From Adenanthera pavonina (taxonomy: Eukaryota; Streptophyta; Magnoliopsida; Fabales; Fabaceae): DNA of 64,000 nucleotides. Made by a program: the position numbers and the translations under genes. The stretch is taken from NCBI GenBank assembly GCA_026686845.1, contig JAIVEN010000004.1:9828827-9892826 (forward strand). Reading direction: 5' to 3'. The number at the start of each line of letters is the position of its first letter. Position 1 is the stretch's first letter. The notes under the pieces are model-generated. The model searched no databases. It was not told the origin of the DNA and saw nothing but the letters and a program-made list of their open reading frames with translations. Positions 61,001 to 64,000 of the stretch are shown in pieces.

Positions 61001-64000
61001 ATTAGGTAGAGCCACACAATTCCCCATTAGGTATCAAGAAAGGAAAGGAATTCCATTTTCTTCTTTATTTTGCAATGTCTATTACGGCTTTGTGATTATT
61101 AGTTAACAGTTTTTTTTTTTAATATACAGAGTTCAAGTGAATTGGTTCCCAAGGGTTCACCAAGACAAGGACAAGACTCGTGGTTCAAAAAGGCACTTAT
61201 AGAAATACTTACAAATTACTCACTAACAAAGTCTTTACCTTGACAAGAAGATTTGAAACCACAACTTTGTGGGCTATAAGTCAAATATTTTCAATTGGAA
61301 AACCTTTGTTGGCAGTTTTCATCTCTTTTTATTACTTTTAAGAGCAGGGGTTAAGGCTTAGTGTTTGGTGTTACCTAAGGGTTCTGAGTTTGATTTCAAA
61401 TACTAATTGTGAAAGTAGAGGCATCAAAGCCATTTTCTATTCTCAAAATCACTTTTTGCATTTTGTTTTCCATTTCATTATGTATATATACCAAATGGAT
61501 CTTCTCCTATAATTCTGTCCTCCTTAGGCAATCATCTAGTGACAAACTGGAAGTCAGCATCAAAAAGGTCAAAACTCTGACCACTATGGCATCTGTCATA
61601 AGCTGCATGTTATTATAGTTCCAAAAGCAATCATTAAATCTGTTCCTATATCACTTCTCAGATTTCCTTTGTTTTAATTTTCCATCATTCTGTATAATAA
61701 GATTATAGTACTATAACTAAAAGTACTGAACAGTTACCATTACCATGCATAGAATTAACAAAAAAATTCCTTTTCTTGAATTTCAACTCATTACGATATT
61801 GTCTGGAATCAATATTGATACGGAAGCATCTTACCACACATCAGGCATAGGACCTGTTTGTTTTGCATCTATCAGTCATCTACCAGGAATTTCCAAAATT
61901 ATAAGCAGAAAAACTTAATGAAGCCTCATTATTATTGGTAAAAACAGAAGAAAAAACAGTCCTTTAAGAGGAAATGAAAACTTCTAATAATTGGAGTTGC
62001 TTCAAGATTTTTTCTGACCAACGAATTGCTTCATGATTATGTTGCACGCTTCATATAGTTATTTTTGAAAGGAAAAGTAGGCATGATAGTCTTATTACCA
62101 CAGGACATCAAGAATTTAAAACAATAACCTGAAATTGCAAGAACTTCACCAACACCTTCAGATGTGTAGCTCAAACCACCATCTTTTTGCGGAGTGACAA
62201 CCCATAATGAGAATACCTACATATGGATATTTATTTTTTTAATACTTCTAGCAAAACATGGTATATCGAATTTAAGAAGCTTTCTGAAATAACATTTAAA
62301 AAAAAAACTGCAATACTTGATATTGTTTTCAGCAGGAATGAACCCCCACAGTGAATATTTATTTATAACCATGTGATTGAGGGTTATTTTAACATAACAC
62401 TTACTGCAGCAGTCTTTAATTTGCGTAGAATAGCATCTAATAGAATAAAAAGGTAGATCACTTACTAATTGAAAGCTATATCAAATATCAGATGAATTTC
62501 AATTAAGCTAGATTGTCAATAATCAATCTCATTTGATATGATGTAATTAATTAACATAAACCTCAAAGGGAGGGAAGAACCTGGCATCAATGAGATCAAC
62601 AAATTTAATGTTGTCTGTTAATTTTTCTCGGTATTGTTAACACTGATGAACCTAAATCTATGGTTTATCAAATAACAAATTAACCATTACAAAGTTGGCA
62701 AAACCACCATTTTCATACCAAAAGTTTGGGGTCATCATCCTTCAACCCTCTGTCAATTTTGTCCTACATGTTTGCCAAAATTCTCAATGTCATACTAAAT
62801 ACTAACTTTCTCAATTAGATTAACAGAAATTAATAATGCGTTGTTACATGGGGACTGACAGTCACTATAAAAAGTGAATCAAGCATTGCTTATATGGATG
62901 TTCAACTACCCTAACCAACATCATTTATATTTTTCTATCACTAACCCTCAGCTATTATGCAAGCATCTCCTTCAGGCTAAAATCCACACTTGATAAAGTC
63001 CCTTTCCCTAAGCAACAAAACCAATAAAAATGCCCACAACAAACTGACAACAGATTGTGGTGTACCTCAGTGTATGCCATATCATGGACTGCAAACACAC
63101 AATATAGAAGGATTGATGACATCAAGGGCCAATTCCTAAAGAGGCTCGTTGCAGATGGTTCACTTTCTTTAGAGGTTTTTCCTTGGCCTTTTGCATTAGA
63201 CTGAGAACAACCGGTTTCAAGAACTTCATAAGAGTCATCACATGATGCAGCATGTTCATCATGTTTGTGCAGTGATTCCTGCAATGCATAAATTTTGGTG
63301 ACTAAATATACGATCAATAGGCGGTGAGTGTAGAAAAAATAGCTTAGGAAAAAGAATGCTCACAATCTTAAATAAGTATTTAAGCTGTTATTGTAACATT
63401 TTATGAAGATAGAGAGAACACAAAACTGTAAGGAGGGAAAAAGAGAAAAAGCAGGTTCCCCATAAACTTTGCACATCAAATAACTTTAGTACGCAATAAC
63501 TTAACAGAAAGTGAAGATATTATAATTGAAGGGCACTAAGGCAGTGATGACTAGGCACAGGTTTGTTTATAAATCAGGCAGCAAAATTAACACTTTATAT
63601 GCTAATCAAACAAAATTTACCAAAAGGGTTTCTGAGAGTGAATGAAATTATGGCAATTACCAAAGTCAATGTATTCTATAATCACCTATTATCTGTTCTT
63701 TATGCCAAAAGAAATCTATGAATCAAGACACAAACAAGGTCTAAGTGAGAACTTTCAATTAATAATGAATGAGATACAGTAATTACCGGAAGCCAGAAAG
63801 AAGCAATAAATGCTGGCAATGCTAAAATTGATATAACAAGACAGGGCAAGAAGTAAGGAAATCTGCATCCAAAAACCATTTGTGCAGTAAGATATTAGTT
63901 TCATGACTTATGAAATGTGATAACTTACAGGATCTTATGTATTATGTAAACAGTTAAGTAGGAAAGCTGACACACCTTCCAAATATAGAGTCTTTGGAAA
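46076..64000 (-). CDS. ZIFL: ZIFL-type MFS transporter, 3' part (10 exons, 5' end outside window)
   Basis: Exons in transcript order are 64000-63976 (partial), 63862-63787, 63278-63066, 62216-62129, 55245-55160, 55047-54940, 48362-48318, 48161-48073, 46979-46936 and 46167-46076, with a TAG stop at 46076-46078. I joined them by eye: all introns are GT-AG, phases match at every junction, and they give about 287 residues without a stop. Recognisable pieces are SKDSIFGR, ASFWLP, NWPLMSS followed by HDMAYTE, FSLWVVTPQ, QRGAANGLALTA, FKAIGPAFGG and FSWAQKRQ. These match the C-terminal half (roughly TM6-TM12) of plant ZIFL proteins, 12-TM major-facilitator antiporters. The GPxxGG near the end fits the family's antiporter signature. 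Known members act at the vacuolar or plasma membrane in zinc/nicotianamine, potassium or auxin-related transport; the substrate here cannot be told. The linker in exon 3 is hydrophilic and poorly conserved, as expected for the central cytosolic loop. Two introns hold complete gypsy elements. The promoter and N-terminal half lie beyond the right edge. Confidence 0.9.
46258..46905. mobile_element. MITE-like element in the last ZIFL intron
   Basis: Left end GGTATGTTTGGATGAGGGA and right end, inverted, ATAATGTTTGTATGGGGGA form imperfect TIRs of roughly 30 bp rich in GGAAGG. The style is Tourist-like or hAT-like. No clear TSD. It lies wholly between exons 46936-46979 and 46076-46167. Confidence 0.5.
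46980..48072. other. ZIFL intron without recognisable insertion
   Basis: A 1.1-kb intron between exons 48073-48161 and 46936-46979. No element boundaries seen. Confidence 0.6.
48611..49062 (-). repeat. 3' LTR of Gypsy-1
   Basis: 452 bp, TG...CA. It matches 53440-53891 along its whole length. The last codons of pol run about 50 bp into it. Confidence 0.93.
49011..53405 (-). pseudogene. Gypsy-1 gag-pol polyprotein, broken
   Basis: The reading starts at the ATG at 53405 (MVRTRMEGRIEALEKK), a coiled-coil gag N-terminus like that of Gypsy-2. Gag has in-frame stops near 53340 and a frameshift near 52800. The zinc knuckle CFKCEEKYSPNHKC and the protease site LIDSGATHNF lie in 52807-51950. After another stop the linker continues to about 51470. 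There RT jumps from KDGAEQ straight to the THDGHYEFL block, so roughly 100 residues, including the first catalytic Asp block, are deleted. FFDDIL (second catalytic motif) survives near 51320. Further stops occur near 51204, 50991, 50855, 50250 and 49988. RNase H (TDQKALKYLLEQ), the integrase zinc finger (GGHSGYLRTY...CDICQRNK), the integrase core and the chromodomain (VLVKWKHLPE) follow. Not functional. Confidence 0.9.
49063..49078 (-). promoter_or_regulatory. Polypurine tract of Gypsy-1
   Basis: A G-rich run directly ahead of the 3' LTR on the minus strand (AGGCGGGGGTG core). It is still inside the pol frame, where it encodes the Gly-Gly-Gly-Val near the C-terminus. Confidence 0.6.
53424..53435 (-). 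promoter_or_regulatory. Primer binding site of Gypsy-1 (initiator Met tRNA)
   Basis: On the minus strand this reads TGGTATCAGAGC, the complement of the 3' end of plant initiator Met tRNA, just inside the 5' LTR. Confidence 0.9.
53440..53891 (-). repeat. 5' LTR of Gypsy-1
   Basis: 452 bp. It is separated by 4 nt from the PBS and followed on its outer side by the TSD aagtt. Confidence 0.93.
55479..55839 (-). repeat. 3' LTR of Gypsy-2
   Basis: 361 bp, near-identical to 60426-60785. It contains a T/C-run length difference around 55690. Confidence 0.92.
55817..58909 (-). pseudogene. Gypsy-2 pol (RT, RNase H, integrase, chromodomain), nearly intact
   Basis: Two long stretches in one frame, 58909-57623 and 57532-55817, are separated by a single TAG at about 57623 (after AVGAVLM). 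The first has RT with KLDLKSGYHQIR, MPFGLTNAP and FFDDILVY. The second has RNase H (TDQKALKFLLEQ), the integrase HHCC finger (GGHSGYLRTYKR...CDICQRNKYEAL), the DDE core (DFITRLPK, SDRDRIFVSQFW, GYHPQTDGQTE) and a C-terminal chromodomain (VLIQWKNVSKEDSTW). The frame is offset from gag-protease by one base at about 58830. Two small lesions separate this copy from a complete polyprotein. Chromodomains of this type are thought to guide integration toward marked chromatin. Confidence 0.9.
55840..55858 (-). promoter_or_regulatory. Polypurine tract of Gypsy-2
   Basis: The minus strand reads GGAGGGGGGGTAA immediately ahead of the 3' LTR. As in Gypsy-1 it is inside the pol frame and encodes Gly-Gly-Gly-Val. 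Confidence 0.65.
58825..60393 (-). CDS. Gypsy-2 gag and protease (522 residues, intact frame)
   Basis: The start MVSTRMENRMESLEKR begins a charged coiled-coil stretch (residues 1-60). The retrotransposon gag domain follows (about 90-230; RALSWFQWRDTRAP, GRFHCTQLGD). The zinc knuckle CFKCEEKFGPNHKC lies near residue 345 and a retropepsin near 430. The protease active-site triad reads Asp-Cys-Gly (MIDCGATHNF) where Asp-Ser/Thr-Gly is usual. I recall Cys variants in other plant gypsy proteins, so this may be natural. The frame stops just after the protease domain at 58825, where the related Gypsy-1 continues in frame. That end is probably a one-base indel rather than a true gene end. Confidence 0.88.
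   Translation of the reverse strand: MVSTRMENRMESLEKRVDAMGIVMEQRLETVSTKVALIKGYFAKIKERLEKMQEDPRDENRGRDTMEDGSSLEGARDDPNVRRKLEVPVFSGDDPMGWMFRVERNFAVNRIVSEEEKLGAVALSLEGRALSWFQWRDTRAPIPSWEVFKKELVGRFHCTQLGDNYEMLLSLKQEGEVAEYIEHFERLSAPLTKVADEVLMGAFKNGLQDEIQAEVRIMKPNNLIELMELALQVEGRNWVLDRARERKLGKSWKPNFGPRWGDFKLGLYRPLNPPEHSRVSIPVTGGKSPETKKPPDAANIPVSTPVASSKGSSTSRRLSEAELNRRRELGLCFKCEEKFGPNHKCKNKQFNLLVLADEDVTEGREREFGAEDSQKSLVGRETEIEGEEQIELSMYSLVGVGGSKTLKIKGEIQGTEVIIMIDCGATHNFIAEQWVPKLKLKLAKTKPYRITVGDGYAIHNDVICKSVDLRLQTLVITQHFYPFPLGENDIILGMKWLESLGDTMVNWKKGIMEITLNGSGIV
60411..60421 (-). promoter_or_regulatory. Primer binding site of Gypsy-2
   Basis: The minus strand reads TGGTATCAGAG, complementary to initiator Met tRNA, four bases inside the 5' LTR. 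Confidence 0.88.
60426..60785 (-). repeat. 5' LTR of Gypsy-2
   Basis: 360 bp. It adjoins the PBS and ends at the TSD caatg. Confidence 0.92.
60791..62128. other. Remainder of the ZIFL intron that holds Gypsy-2
   Basis: Host intron sequence between Gypsy-2 and exon 62129-62216. No other element seen. Confidence 0.55.

Noticed and set aside
1..64000. CRISPR arrays, operons or bacterial-type systems
   Set aside because: No regularly spaced short repeats with unique spacers and no bacterial gene organisation; the window is plant nuclear DNA.

Overview
This is nuclear DNA of a flowering plant, probably a eudicot (inference; the species cannot be named). The reasons are an intron-rich host gene with GT-AG introns, very AT-rich intergenic DNA, and dense plant-type transposons. 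The only host gene I can support is the 3' portion of a minus-strand ZINC INDUCED FACILITATOR-LIKE (ZIFL) major-facilitator transporter. Ten exons between 46076 and the right edge (64000) join in one open frame and end at a TAG stop. Everything else recognisable is mobile DNA or its debris.

Layout. 1-8830: a gypsy-type LTR end at the left edge, Stowaway-like MITEs, a Tourist-like MITE, an old diverged tandem duplication, a gypsy-like LTR fragment, relics of a gypsy family called here 'family A', and a fold-back element. 8832-14043: a deleted family A gypsy element with both LTRs and a target-site duplication (TSD). It keeps only a broken protease and an integrase tail, plus a 169-codon ORF I do not recognise. 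14342-16780: a hAT-like fragment split by a 2.1-kb solo LTR. 17692-26998: a family A LTR fragment split by a MITE and by a full-length minus-strand Copia element (18192-26425). The Copia carries an extra ORF ahead of gag and a structured GC-rich leader.

27000-44600: gene-free and AT-rich, holding hAT-like elements, two Tourist-like elements nested one in the other, a tandem TRIM array with three 123-bp LTRs, several Stowaway-like MITEs (one split by a hAT MITE), a 2.45-kb non-autonomous CACTA element and a second fold-back.

44600-64000: the ZIFL gene with its insertions. A 5'-truncated LINE sits about 100 bp past the stop codon. A MITE lies in the last intron. Two different chromodomain Ty3/gypsy elements (48611-53891 and 55479-60785) lie in two introns, both in the gene's own orientation. 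The exons themselves show no break, so the gene appears to tolerate about 12 kb of inserted DNA.

Most transposon boundaries were set by reading TIRs, LTR ends and TSDs by eye, and many TSDs are perfect. Intergenic stretches with nothing recognisable are listed as such.
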